Below, piece after piece: positions 1 through 8,277 of a DNA stretch of 64,000 nt. Each line of letters starts with the position of its first letter. Position 1 is the stretch's first letter. The stretch comes from an uncultured bacterium. GTDB taxonomy: Bacteria; Bacillota_I; Bacilli_A; RFN20; CAG-826. Below the pieces are notes generated by a model. It was not told the origin of the DNA, made no database searches, and saw only the letters and a program-made list of their open reading frames with translations. The position numbers and the translations under genes are program-made. The stretch covers positions 1 through 64,000 of the forward strand of contig CASDXP010000006.1 of NCBI GenBank assembly GCA_949285455.1. The letters run 5' to 3'.

Positions 1-18
1 TTGTCAAAGAAATGACAA
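1..18. repeat. Short inverted repeat TTGTCA-N6-TGACAA
   Basis: A perfect 6-bp inverted repeat with a 6-base spacer opens the window. A related palindrome, TTGTC-N4-GACAA, lies upstream of the glycosyltransferase gene at 37767-37780. It may be an operator or part of a structure belonging to a gene outside the window. Nothing else is recognisable between 1 and 160. Confidence 0.35.
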
Positions 19-167
19 GGTAAATGCAACACATTTCTTAAAATGATAGAAAAGGACTAATAATTATTTTTCGTTGCAATGAGTTTGTCACCTAACATTT
101 TACAATTTTAATTATAATTAAAGCTACATTTACATTCATAGAATGAGATGTTAAAAATTTAAAAAAT

Positions 168-198
168 GCAACGATTACTTGCTCGCAACTAGGCGTTG
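168..198. other. Nested inverted repeat upstream of the XRE gene
   Basis: GCAACG at 168 pairs with CGTTGC at 193-198, and an inner TTGC-TC-GCAA hairpin lies between them. The structure is followed by TTTATAAAT. It lies about 50 bases before the regulator start and could be an operator or a weak terminator for transcription entering from outside the window. Function is not known. Confidence 0.3.
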
Positions 199-247
199 CT
201 TTATAAATAAGTTTAAAATTAAATATGATAGTGACGAGGTGAAAAAC

Positions 248-991
248 ATGAACAATTTATCAACTGGTGAAATTATCGCCAAACTTCGCAAAGAAAAAGG
301 ATTGAGCCAAGAAGAACTTGCCGAGGCACTTTTCGTCACAAGGCAAGCCATTTCAAAATGGGAATCAGGTGCAGGTGCACCCGACATTAACAATTTAAAA
401 AATATCGCAAGTTACTTCAACGTAAGCGTCGATTATTTAATTAACGGAACAGAAAGTAATATTATTCAAGAAATAACTCCTTCCCCTTCTAATCGTGGAC
501 AAGCCGCCAAAATCAAAAAGGAAGCGAATGAAAACATTAAGAAATTTAATATCTTCTTTACTATTTTATTTGTCATGAGCGCTTTATGTTGGCTCATATC
601 ATTATTTGTTCCTATGGTCGAATTACTTGGCATTGGCGCTAGTGTCATCGATTATTTCGATGATGATTCATTAGCGATCTTACTTTATTTATTCGCTTAC
701 ATCATCCTTTTTGCTTCCTTCATATTCGTCAGCGTCAAAAAGAATATGAAAAGACTTTTCTTCTATAATCTTATTCCAATTTTAGCCTTCTTCATCGCGC
801 TTGCCTTAGCCATTACTTCCTTATCTTTCTTTGCTTCGCACGTCGATTTATTTATTCCTAACGGCCCAGCTTTTTATCTAGCGATGGTCGCGCTTATCCT
901 CGGTGGCGGAGGAGCGATTATCCAAGGCTTATTTAATTGGGGTATTAAAAGCGGCAAATTTAAACCATCCTTCTTCGTGGCAAAAAAATAA
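248..991 (+). CDS. XRE-family transcriptional regulator with C-terminal membrane domain
   Basis: A 247-residue protein. Residues 1-65 form a Cro/C1-type helix-turn-helix (IAKLRKEKGLSQEELAEAL, then RQAISKWESG), the usual DNA-binding half of Bacilli regulators. A short charged linker is followed by four hydrophobic segments (about residues 105-235), so the repressor is probably tethered to the membrane. The start at 248 was chosen over an in-frame ATG at 179 because GAGGTG lies 7 bases upstream and the HTH begins directly after it. A strong hairpin terminator follows the stop. The ligand and targets cannot be read from the sequence; membrane-bound XRE proteins of this layout often respond to envelope stress or antimicrobials, which is only inference here. 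Confidence 0.85.
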   Translation: MNNLSTGEIIAKLRKEKGLSQEELAEALFVTRQAISKWESGAGAPDINNLKNIASYFNVSVDYLINGTESNIIQEITPSPSNRGQAAKIKKEANENIKKFNIFFTILFVMSALCWLISLFVPMVELLGIGASVIDYFDDDSLAILLYLFAYIILFASFIFVSVKKNMKRLFFYNLIPILAFFIALALAITSLSFFASHVDLFIPNGPAFYLAMVALILGGGGAIIQGLFNWGIKSGKFKPSFFVAKK

Positions 992-1023
992 TAATAAAAT
1001 AATTATTGATTACAAATTGAAAA

Positions 1024-1055
1024 TGGTAACGAGTACGTTACCACTTTCTTTTTTC
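1024..1055 (+). terminator. Rho-independent terminator after XRE gene
   Basis: The hairpin GGTAACG-AGTA-CGTTACC (1025-1042) is followed by a pyrimidine run CTTTCTTTTTTC. It ends the plus-strand regulator transcript and separates it from the convergent feo operon. Confidence 0.85.
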
Positions 1056-1074
1056 TAGGAGAACTAAGTTTTAA

Positions 1075-1281
1075 TTAGTCGATCTTCTTTTCTTTATCTT
1101 TAGACTTTTTATAAGCTTTCAAACTTCTTTTTATTTTTTTATCACTTCCTACTGGGCAAGATGAACAATGGCTAACTTTCTTACCTTTGAGACGAGGATA
1201 GATAAACCGAAAGAAGATGATAGCGAGCAATATCAAGATAATTACTAATAAAATCATTCCATCCGTTAAAGTCATAATCAT
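1075..1281 (-). CDS. FeoB-associated Cys-rich membrane protein
   Basis: A 68-residue protein with one N-terminal membrane segment (about residues 8-30), then a basic tail carrying a CSSCP motif and many lysines. This matches the small FeoB-associated cysteine-rich proteins that follow feoB in many Firmicutes, where they are thought to help ferrous iron transport, perhaps as a FeoC-like partner. The gene lies 18 bases downstream of feoB on the same strand, so it is the last gene of the feo operon. The assignment rests on size, membrane segment, cysteine pair and position. Confidence 0.8.
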   Translation of the reverse strand: MIMTLTDGMILLVIILILLAIIFFRFIYPRLKGKKVSHCSSCPVGSDKKIKRSLKAYKKSKDKEKKID

Positions 1282-1299
1282 TAATCTCCTTTCAATGAA

Positions 1300-3399
1300 T
1301 TAAAACGTTCCGCCTGCGGCAGTAATGATCCAAGAAACACTACCAATTAAAGAAGCAACAATCCAGGCAAAGCCAGTTAAGAATAAGGCACTCTTCACCA
1401 TAGATTTAGTGGAACCAAGTTCATTTTTCATCGCCCCTAAAGCCCCAAAGCAAGGCGCGCTGAATAAGTTGAAGGTCATGAACGCAAAGGCGGTCATTGG
1501 ATTGAAGAAGTTGAAGACTGTATCAGCAGCGGTGAATAGTTCACCTTCGCCCGCTAAAGCAGCGATCGTCGTCATCGAACCGATGACTTCTTCTTTAGCC
1601 ACTAAACCAGTTAATGCTGCCACTGCCGCACCCCAAGACATATTACCGCCGAGCATGGGGGCGAAGACCCAAGCAAACGTCATACCAATATTTGCGAGTA
1701 AGGAATCATTTATGAGAATTTCTGTTCCATCGACATATTTAAATTCCCAAGTGAAGCTTCCTAAGAACCAGACGACGACACTACATAGCAAGATAATTGT
1801 TCCTGCTCTTTTTAAGAATGAACCAGTGCGATCGACGACATCTCTGAAGACGTAAATAAAGGAAGGTGCTTTATATTCAGGAAGTTCAGAAATGTAAGTT
1901 GTATGCGATCCTTTGAAAATAAATTTTTTCATGACGATGCCAAATAATAAGATGACGATAATAGCGAGGAAATAAAATGATAAGGAGACGAGCCATGCAT
2001 ACGTTCCAAAGAAGAAACCAGCAAAAGCCGAGATGATAGGGAGTTTAGCCGAACACGGCATAAAAGGTGTAAGGATAGTCGTAGCTTTTCTTTCGTTTTC
2101 ATCTTCGATTGTTCTCGAAGCCATAATACCAGGGACACTACATCCAACCCCGACCACAAATGGCACTAATGATTTGCCACTTAGACCGAATTTGTGGAAA
2201 ACGCGGTCTAACAAGAATGAGATTCTTGACATGTAACCAGTTGTCTCTAATAAAGATAAACAAATAAATAAGATAATTAATTGCGGAACGAAGTTACAAA
2301 CTGCTCCGACACCAGCGACGATACCATCCGCTACTAAGCTTACCGCCCAAGGTGAAGCGCCAATACTTTCAAGCCACCCACCTAAACCTGGTCCAATACC
2401 AGCTATTTCAAAAGGTGTGGTCCACACTAATCCAAAGAAATTAAATTCAATTTCTTCCGAACCGTTAAATAAAGCGTCGACGAAAGAAACAGTTAAACCG
2501 CCCACTAAGCCGACAGATAAAATGTAAACTAAAGCCATGATAGCGATAAAGATAGGAATTGCCGCCCACTTATTTAAGAAAATCTTATCTAATTTATCAG
2601 TCCAACTAATTTTCTTATTAGCTTGTTTTTCTCTAATTTCAATTTCTTCGTTGGTAAAACATTCTTTTTTCACCTCATCGATGAAATCGTAACGTAAGCA
2701 AGCGATAAGTTCTTCCCCATCCATATCATATTTCTTCTCTACTTTTTCTATCTTCTCCTTAGTAGCGCTAGAAATATGTTTAATGTAATCATCTTCGCCT
2801 TCGAAAGTTTTCACGGCATAAAAATAATCATTTTCAACATCCGCTTTGGCTAAATCTTGGCGGACGCTAGTTAAGGCGACGTGAACATCATCAGGGTAAA
2901 TATTTAATAATTTATTTTCTTTCACATCATATTTTTTAATATGTTCTAAAAGGTGATCGACCCCTTCACCCGTTTTAGCGGATATATCGACGATCGTCGT
3001 CTTCAGCATTGCTTCTAATTTATCTTTATCGATGTGAATATTTCTTTTCTTCACTAAGTCGTACATATTTAAAGCAATGATCATATTTACGCCTGTTTCT
3101 AGCAATTGAGTAGTGAGATATAAACTTCTTTCTAATGACGTCGCATCGACGATATTGATAATTAAATCAGGATGATGCTCTAAGACAAAATTTCGAGAAA
3201 TCTTTTCTTCGCTAGAATAAGGCGATAAAGAATAGATGCCAGGCAAGTCGACGACTGTAATATCAGTCCCTTTGACGTGCCCTTCTTTTCTTTCGATCGT
3301 GACACCAGGCCAATTACCGACTTTTTGATTCGCCCCCGTAAGAGCGTTAAATAATGTTGTTTTACCAGAGTTTTGGTTTCCTACTAATGCGACTATCAT
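1300..3399 (-). CDS. feoB: Ferrous iron transport protein B
   Basis: A 699-residue GTP-dependent ferrous iron permease. The N-terminal G domain shows G1 (GNQNSGKTT, residues 7-15), G3 (DLPGIYSLSPYSSEE) and G4 (NMYD). A helical spacer follows to about residue 270, then a polytopic membrane domain with two Gate-type repeats, including the conserved GVGCSVPGIMASR segment. Length is close to the family norm of 650-770. The ATG overlaps the feoA stop as ATGA, so the two are translationally coupled. Iron import is the established role of the family. No C-terminal FeoC fusion is present; the separate Cys-rich protein downstream may take that place. Confidence 0.97.
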   Translation of the reverse strand: MIVALVGNQNSGKTTLFNALTGANQKVGNWPGVTIERKEGHVKGTDITVVDLPGIYSLSPYSSEEKISRNFVLEHHPDLIINIVDATSLERSLYLTTQLLETGVNMIIALNMYDLVKKRNIHIDKDKLEAMLKTTIVDISAKTGEGVDHLLEHIKKYDVKENKLLNIYPDDVHVALTSVRQDLAKADVENDYFYAVKTFEGEDDYIKHISSATKEKIEKVEKKYDMDGEELIACLRYDFIDEVKKECFTNEEIEIREKQANKKISWTDKLDKIFLNKWAAIPIFIAIMALVYILSVGLVGGLTVSFVDALFNGSEEIEFNFFGLVWTTPFEIAGIGPGLGGWLESIGASPWAVSLVADGIVAGVGAVCNFVPQLIILFICLSLLETTGYMSRISFLLDRVFHKFGLSGKSLVPFVVGVGCSVPGIMASRTIEDENERKATTILTPFMPCSAKLPIISAFAGFFFGTYAWLVSLSFYFLAIIVILLFGIVMKKFIFKGSHTTYISELPEYKAPSFIYVFRDVVDRTGSFLKRAGTIILLCSVVVWFLGSFTWEFKYVDGTEILINDSLLANIGMTFAWVFAPMLGGNMSWGAAVAALTGLVAKEEVIGSMTTIAALAGEGELFTAADTVFNFFNPMTAFAFMTFNLFSAPCFGALGAMKNELGSTKSMVKSALFLTGFAWIVASLIGSVSWIITAAGGTF

Positions 3400-3662
3400 A
3401 ATTTTTCCACCATAATTTCAGCCATATCGGCTTTTCTTAAGCAAAGTTCGTAGCCTCTAAGTTTGACATCGATTGGATCGCCTAATGGGGCAATTTTTTT
3501 AATTTCAATTTTCACGCCCTTAGTGATGCCCATATCGAGAAGCCTTCTCCTCAAGGCCTTATTTTTGTTTTGTAGTGAAATAACTTTCCCTCGTTCCCCT
3601 CTTTTTAAGAGGGAGAGGCTCACTATTTCACCTGTTTGGATGTGTACATGCTTACTATTCAT
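3396..3662 (-). CDS. feoA: Ferrous iron transport protein A
   Basis: An 88-residue SH3-like FeoA protein. Typical features are the turn LLKRGERGKVISL, the RRRLLDMGITKG motif and the C-terminal ELCLRKADMAEIMV strand. The start at 3662 was chosen because GGAGG lies 8 bases upstream (3671-3675); a longer in-frame reading to 3722 would begin inside the promoter. FeoA is a cytosolic accessory protein thought to act on FeoB GTPase activity. The gene leads the feoA-feoB-small Cys-rich operon and is divergent from a DtxR-like regulator. Two GTTAAC-N4-GTTAAC elements flank its ribosome site and its likely promoter. Confidence 0.95.
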   Translation of the reverse strand: MNSKHVHIQTGEIVSLSLLKRGERGKVISLQNKNKALRRRLLDMGITKGVKIEIKKIAPLGDPIDVKLRGYELCLRKADMAEIMVEKL

Positions 3663-3665
3663 AAT

Positions 3666-3681
3666 GTTAACCTCCGTTAAC
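3666..3681. promoter_or_regulatory. Candidate operator GTTAAC-N4-GTTAAC over the feoA ribosome-binding site
   Basis: Two GTTAAC palindromes spaced exactly 10 bp start to start enclose the GGAGG of feoA. The same arrangement recurs 39 bp upstream. Binding here by the divergent DtxR-like regulator is inferred from position and repetition. Confidence 0.45.
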
Positions 3682-3704
3682 TTCGCTCTTATTTTTTCAC
3701 TCTT

Positions 3705-3720
3705 GTTAACCATTGTCAAC
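3705..3720. promoter_or_regulatory. Candidate operator GTTAAC-N4-GTCAAC overlapping a feoA -35-like box
   Basis: This is a second copy of the 16-bp element, with one mismatch. Read on the minus strand it contains TTGACA (3714-3719), a consensus -35 hexamer for feoA, although the matching -10 (AAAAAT) is poor. A metal-bound regulator here would block feo transcription; this is inference. Confidence 0.45.
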
Positions 3721-3757
3721 ATTTTTTTGCATAATATTTTAAAATTGTTTACGAAAG

Positions 3758-3766
3758 TGTTATGAT
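3758..3766 (+). promoter_or_regulatory. Extended -10 promoter for a leaderless regulator mRNA
   Basis: TGT-TATGAT is an extended -10 ending 6 bases before the ATG at 3773. Transcription would start at or next to the start codon, and there is no Shine-Dalgarno site between them. Confidence 0.6.
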
Positions 3767-3772
3767 ACTTAC

Positions 3773-4135
3773 ATGAAAAATATGACGAAAGCCAAAGAAG
3801 ACTACTTAGAAGCTATCTTAGTTTTAGAAAATGAAGAGAAAAAAGTTCATGCGGTTCAAGTCGCTAATTTCCTCAAAGTTTCGCGCGCCGCTGTCTCTAA
3901 AGCTATGCAGCCACTCATCAAAGATAATTTAATCAATATGGAACTATATGGCGATATATCTTTGACGGAAGAAGGTAGAAAAATTGCGAAGAAAATTTAT
4001 CACCGTCACACGACTATTAAAAAACTACTTCTAAATTTAGGTGTGAGCGAACAAACAGCGGAAAATGATTGTTGTCTAATAGAACATGTCATCTCCGAAG
4101 AGACGATGGAAGCGATCGAAAAAGCTATTAAATAA
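3773..4135 (+). CDS. DtxR/MntR-family metal-dependent transcriptional regulator
   Basis: A 120-residue protein with the DtxR/MntR layout: an N-terminal winged helix (TKAKEDYLEAILVLE, VSRAAVSKAMQPL, GDISLTEEGRKIA) and a short helical dimerisation and metal-binding part with H79, E104 and H106-type candidate ligands (YHRHTTIKKLL; DCCLIEHVISEE). The SH3-like third domain is absent, as in MntR. It is divergent from feoAB, with only 110 bases between the two starts, so it is very likely the iron- or manganese-responsive repressor of feo. The metal is not settled by sequence. The gene appears leaderless, and its 3' end overlaps the convergent membrane gene by 8 bases. Confidence 0.88.
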   Translation: MKNMTKAKEDYLEAILVLENEEKKVHAVQVANFLKVSRAAVSKAMQPLIKDNLINMELYGDISLTEEGRKIAKKIYHRHTTIKKLLLNLGVSEQTAENDCCLIEHVISEETMEAIEKAIK

Positions 4136-5219
4136 GAGGAGCCTGTCTATAACCGTTTTTGAGATGGGTGTGTTTATCCACCCATTTTTTAAATGATAAA
4201 TTGACGACGTGAGAATATAATCCTAAAGTGATGATAGTAAGAAACCACCAAAGGAATATCTTTCCGCCGAGATGTAAACTTTTGCCATTGAAGTACAATG
4301 TTCTTCCATCGATCATAGTTTTTGATATTTCGTATTTATTCATCCAAGCGATGCACCACGGTTTAGTGAAACCTAAAGAAAGAAGAAGTAATAAATTCGT
4401 GCCTAACTTCAAGAAGAAATGCGTCCAAGCATTCGCATAATATCCCCCACCTAAAGAACTTAGTTCTTTATCAATGTGCATATTTTTATATCGCCAAATA
4501 ATAAATTTCTTAGAGATGAAAAAAGCGTAGACACCAAAGGTTAAAAGCACTAGAGCAAGCCATTTCACCCACGCTTTCATCAAAGGTTTTAATTCTCCTT
4601 GAAAACGACAAACTTTTCGATCGATATTTGTAAGATTAACTTCATATTTTGTTTCAAGATAATAAGCGAGAGGATAAGCTAGGCCTAATGAACAAACAAT
4701 GATTAACGTCAAAGCGATTTTAAAGCCAAGGTAAGGTAATACTTTCACCTCTAAACTGGATTTTTTAGAGGCCGATTTATTCTTACTTATCTTTTTAAGA
4801 TAATTTTTTAAATCTTCTTCGATTAACAAATAATAATGATTACTCTTCGTGATGATGGAAGCGTAATCTTTCTTCTTTCTTAATTGATAAAATTCTTCGA
4901 AGACAAAATGTTCATCTTCTCCTTTCAATGAAGCGATTTCCGCACTTCTTCTCACGATTCTTTTAAAATCGCGATTTTCATACACTCTTAAGACGATGAA
5001 AACGATCATCAACGCTAAGAAGACGATAAAAATAGGTAAAGAGATAAATAAATATTCATATGGATAAATTTTTAAAACCATATAAACAATTAAATAAATG
5101 TTAGTGGCAAGATTAATGAGAGAAACGGCACCGAAAATGATAGCGAGATAAATAAATCTTTTATGACTTATCTTTTCTAACAACTTGAGAAATTTTTTTC
5201 CATACATCGAATCTATCAT
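4128..5219 (-). CDS. DUF898 (YjgN)-like polytopic membrane protein
   Basis: A 363-residue protein. Two membrane segments lie near the N terminus (about 20-80), then a cytosolic stretch with many lysines and aromatics, then at least four more membrane segments. In the second half a pattern is repeated twice: a short strand of the form R-x-x-x-F-x-G-x-L/H, a hydrophobic helix, an LLTFG-x-Y or TLGLY turn, and a W/K-rich helix. That repeat resembles DUF898/YjgN membrane proteins, whose function is not established. It begins 5 bases after the GH31 stop and is probably co-transcribed with it. The family call is moderate because no profile search was possible. Confidence 0.6.
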   Translation of the reverse strand: MIDSMYGKKFLKLLEKISHKRFIYLAIIFGAVSLINLATNIYLIVYMVLKIYPYEYLFISLPIFIVFLALMIVFIVLRVYENRDFKRIVRRSAEIASLKGEDEHFVFEEFYQLRKKKDYASIITKSNHYYLLIEEDLKNYLKKISKNKSASKKSSLEVKVLPYLGFKIALTLIIVCSLGLAYPLAYYLETKYEVNLTNIDRKVCRFQGELKPLMKAWVKWLALVLLTFGVYAFFISKKFIIWRYKNMHIDKELSSLGGGYYANAWTHFFLKLGTNLLLLLSLGFTKPWCIAWMNKYEISKTMIDGRTLYFNGKSLHLGGKIFLWWFLTIITLGLYSHVVNLSFKKWVDKHTHLKNGYRQAPLI

Positions 5220-5223
5220 CTAA

Positions 5224-7194
5224 TTATTCTTCTTCTATCTTTTTAAAACACGGAATATATTCTAGCGGAGCGTCTACTTCGATAATTTGTTCCCCTCGAT
5301 AAATTTTTAAACTGTGAATGTCTTCCCATTTACCTCTAGGTAAATATAGTTTTCTTCTCCTCTGTTTATAAGAGAATATCGGAGCGATCAAATAATCGCT
5401 ACCAAACATATATTGATCATCTATGTCATAACATTTTAAATCGCTTGGAAATTCAAAAAACATCGTGCGCATCAAAGGAAAACCGTAAGTAGAAGCTTCA
5501 GCGAATATTTTTTCTAAATAAGGTTTCATCATTTCTCTTAGCCTTAAATTTTTAAGTAAAATTGCATAGACTTCTTCACCAAAACTATATAGTTCATTTG
5601 CTCGGCCTGTATGGGTAAATCCCCCACCATAATCTTCATTATCAAAAGGTTTTATGTCGTGTGGTCTTCTATCCCCATGCATCCTCAATACTGGCGTAAA
5701 GATGGACCATTCGAACCATCGAATTAAAAGTTCGATCCATTCTTCATCTAAAACATTTCCCGCAAAACCTCCAATATCAGAGCTCCACCACGGGATGAAA
5801 GATAAGCCGACGTTAAGCGAAGAAAGAAATTGATCTTTTAAAGAGATGAAATTAGAAGCAATATCGCCACTCCAAAGAAGCGCCCCTTCTTTCGCACTAT
5901 TGAACCAAGCAGAACGAATTAAGGAAATTTTATTGCCTTCTTTTTGATGTTTATTAAAAGCTTTTAAATAGTAATAAGGATAGATATTACCCACTTCTAA
6001 ATTTTTACCTAATTTATAATTGAAATTTGAAAAATTATAAGATGTATATTCAGGTTCAGCTTGATCTAGCCAAAGGTAATCGATGCCTAAATCCAAATAA
6101 TTTTTTTTCACTAAGTTATAGACAAATTCTCCTGCTTCTTCGTTAGTGAAATCGACGATTTGGCATTCGCCTTGAAAGACGTAAGCAAAAGATTTATCAA
6201 TACTTTCGATTAGATAATTATTGTCATTCATAAAAGAAAAATATTTCGATAATTTATCGACGGTAGGCCAAATAGAAATAAATATTTTAATATCTAATTT
6301 ATGAACTATTTCAATCATTTTATCGACATCTTGCCAATATTTGAAATCAAATTCCCATTCCCCTTGTCTCGTCCAATGGAAGTAATCGATAATAATCGAA
6401 CTTAATTTAATATTTCTTCTTTCATATTCGTTTACGACATCTAAAACTTCTTTAGGGGTACGGTAACGAAGTTTCGATTGCCATAACCCTAATAAAGAAG
6501 AAGGAAATTTAGGTGCTCTACCTACGAAAGAAGACACTTCTTCAATAATCTTTTTAGGACTATCTTCGACGCATATTAAATAATCTAAAGAATGGGTAAG
6601 ATAAGCTTGAAATTCATTCATGTTCTTTAAAAAAGAAACTTCCCCAATAGAAGGATTATTCCATAAGAAACCATAATGATAATTCGAAAGATAGAAAGGT
6701 ATACTTACTTGCGAATTTCTTTGCGCTAGTTCGAGCTTTATTCCTTTTAAATTTAAGACTCCTTCTTGATATTGCCCCATACCATAAATTTTTTCATCTT
6801 CAAAAGCTTCAAATTGAACTTTTAATTTGTAGCCACCTTCTACTTTTTCATAAGTTCTAGCTCTTGTTTTTAAGGCAGGTGAATGAAGTTGATCAAAATC
6901 GAAATCACGATATTTTTCTTTTAAAATTAGATGATTCAAATCATCTTTATAAAAACTTATCTCTCCTAAGGTAGTAATTTTCATCAAGGCGTGACCATTT
7001 TTTATAAGAAAATAATTTTCAAATTTTTGAACGCTTAATTGGCCTATTGTTTGTTCGCTTAACGCCCAATCATTTAAACTTATTTCTTCTTTGTAACTCC
7101 CCTTCACGCGCAAGGAATTTTTCCCCATAGCAAAAATGATTATTTTTTCATCTTCATTTTGGAAAATAACTTTATTATCCACTACTTCTAACAT
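5224..7194 (-). CDS. Glycoside hydrolase family 31 (alpha-glucosidase/alpha-xylosidase type)
   Basis: A 656-residue protein with an N-terminal beta-sandwich (about 1-225), then a (beta/alpha)8 barrel and C-terminal beta domains. The barrel carries the GH31 nucleophile motif YLWLDQAEPE (Asp377) and the acid/base motif WSGDIASNF (Asp444), followed by the family-typical MHGDRRPHD and PLMRTMFFEFP segments. The enzyme should hydrolyse terminal alpha-linked glucose or xylose by a retaining mechanism. No signal peptide is seen, so it acts in the cytosol, probably on imported oligosaccharides. No sugar transporter is adjacent. Exact substrate is not predictable. It is the first gene of a pair with the DUF898-like protein. 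Confidence 0.9.
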   Translation of the reverse strand: MLEVVDNKVIFQNEDEKIIIFAMGKNSLRVKGSYKEEISLNDWALSEQTIGQLSVQKFENYFLIKNGHALMKITTLGEISFYKDDLNHLILKEKYRDFDFDQLHSPALKTRARTYEKVEGGYKLKVQFEAFEDEKIYGMGQYQEGVLNLKGIKLELAQRNSQVSIPFYLSNYHYGFLWNNPSIGEVSFLKNMNEFQAYLTHSLDYLICVEDSPKKIIEEVSSFVGRAPKFPSSLLGLWQSKLRYRTPKEVLDVVNEYERRNIKLSSIIIDYFHWTRQGEWEFDFKYWQDVDKMIEIVHKLDIKIFISIWPTVDKLSKYFSFMNDNNYLIESIDKSFAYVFQGECQIVDFTNEEAGEFVYNLVKKNYLDLGIDYLWLDQAEPEYTSYNFSNFNYKLGKNLEVGNIYPYYYLKAFNKHQKEGNKISLIRSAWFNSAKEGALLWSGDIASNFISLKDQFLSSLNVGLSFIPWWSSDIGGFAGNVLDEEWIELLIRWFEWSIFTPVLRMHGDRRPHDIKPFDNEDYGGGFTHTGRANELYSFGEEVYAILLKNLRLREMMKPYLEKIFAEASTYGFPLMRTMFFEFPSDLKCYDIDDQYMFGSDYLIAPIFSYKQRRRKLYLPRGKWEDIHSLKIYRGEQIIEVDAPLEYIPCFKKIEEE

Positions 7195-7284
7195 AATTTT
7201 TACCTACATATAGTTTACAAAAAATGATATCTAACTTGAAGTAATGTTTTCTCTTTACTCTATTACTAGAAATAAATATTAGGT

Positions 7285-7290
7285 TATAAT
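7285..7290 (+). promoter_or_regulatory. -10 box TATAAT 9 bases before an ATG
   Basis: A consensus -10 hexamer lies 9 bases before the lipoprotein start at 7300, leaving no room for a Shine-Dalgarno site. The mRNA would start within about 3 bases of the ATG. Confidence 0.5.
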
Positions 7291-7299
7291 AAAAATAAC

Positions 7300-8277
7300 A
7301 TGAAACACCGAAGAAAAATCGTTTCTATCATTTTCTTACCCTTACTACTTAGCGCTTGTGGAAATAGAACTTATCCTATCTCACAATATTTTTTAAATAT
7401 TGATTACGTCGATGATTTTACTATCTTGCAACTGACTGACATTCATTTAGGTATTACGACGAACTTAAAAGAACAAGAACAATATTTAAATAACTTAATC
7501 GACGCTGCTTCTCCTCATATGATCGTCATCACTGGCGATACATTTATGAATGCTTCAAAAAATGAAGTTGATTTTATCTATTCATATTTCGATTCATTAA
7601 ACATTCCTTGGTCGATCGTTTGGGGCAATCATGATAGGCAAGGCTTTTATGCTCCAAATTATGTCGTTGATGAACTTAGTAAATATCAAAATGTCATTTT
7701 CACTAATTTAAAAAATGATGATGTGTACGGTGATTCTAATTACGTCGTCAACTTAAAAGATGAAAATGAAACGATTTGGCGATTATACATGCTAGATTCT
7801 AATTCATATTACGATGAAGGCTCTATCGCCTACAATTATGACATCATTAGACCTGATCAAATTAAATGGTATGAAAAAGCTATAAATTACGAAGAAGGAT
7901 TTAATATTCCTTCGCTTATGTTCATCCACATTCCTTTACCAGAACTTAGTTACGCTATCGAGGAATTAAAAGTAAATCCGCACGCTTACGAATATAAAGG
8001 TGAATTAAAAGAAGATTCTTGGCCAGGATATAAAAATTCCCATATGTTTGAAACAATTAAAAAATATCATTCCACTAAAGGGGTTTTCTTCGGTCATGAT
8101 CACCTCAACACTTTTGCGGTCAATTATGAAGATGTCATCTTATCTTACGGAGTTAAATCGACGAATAAAATTTATCATGACGCTCTTGCGTTAGGTGGAC
8201 AAGTTATCACCTTACCACGCGATGGAAGTTTTTCTTTAGATAATTTAGAAAGAATATATCTAACTTATGAAAAATAA
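7300..8277 (+). CDS. Calcineurin-like metallophosphoesterase lipoprotein
   Basis: A 325-residue protein. The N terminus is a lipoprotein signal: basic residues, a hydrophobic core, then LLLSAC with lipidation at Cys20. The mature part has all the metallophosphoesterase signatures: LTDIHLG (Asp47, His49), ITGDTF, WGNHDR, a lone histidine in FIHIPLPE and GHDHLN. It resembles the Dcr2/purple-acid-like extracellular phosphoesterases and should cleave phosphate mono- or diesters at the cell surface using two metal ions. The downstream membrane gene overlaps it by 11 bases and is probably co-expressed. The start appears leaderless. Substrate is unknown. Confidence 0.88.
   Translation: MKHRRKIVSIIFLPLLLSACGNRTYPISQYFLNIDYVDDFTILQLTDIHLGITTNLKEQEQYLNNLIDAASPHMIVITGDTFMNASKNEVDFIYSYFDSLNIPWSIVWGNHDRQGFYAPNYVVDELSKYQNVIFTNLKNDDVYGDSNYVVNLKDENETIWRLYMLDSNSYYDEGSIAYNYDIIRPDQIKWYEKAINYEEGFNIPSLMFIHIPLPELSYAIEELKVNPHAYEYKGELKEDSWPGYKNSHMFETIKKYHSTKGVFFGHDHLNTFAVNYEDVILSYGVKSTNKIYHDALALGGQVITLPRDGSFSLDNLERIYLTYEK

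Noticed and set aside
1325-1855. Long plus-strand frame opposite feoB
   Set aside because: It is antisense to a well-conserved membrane domain and shows no start site or recognisable protein features.
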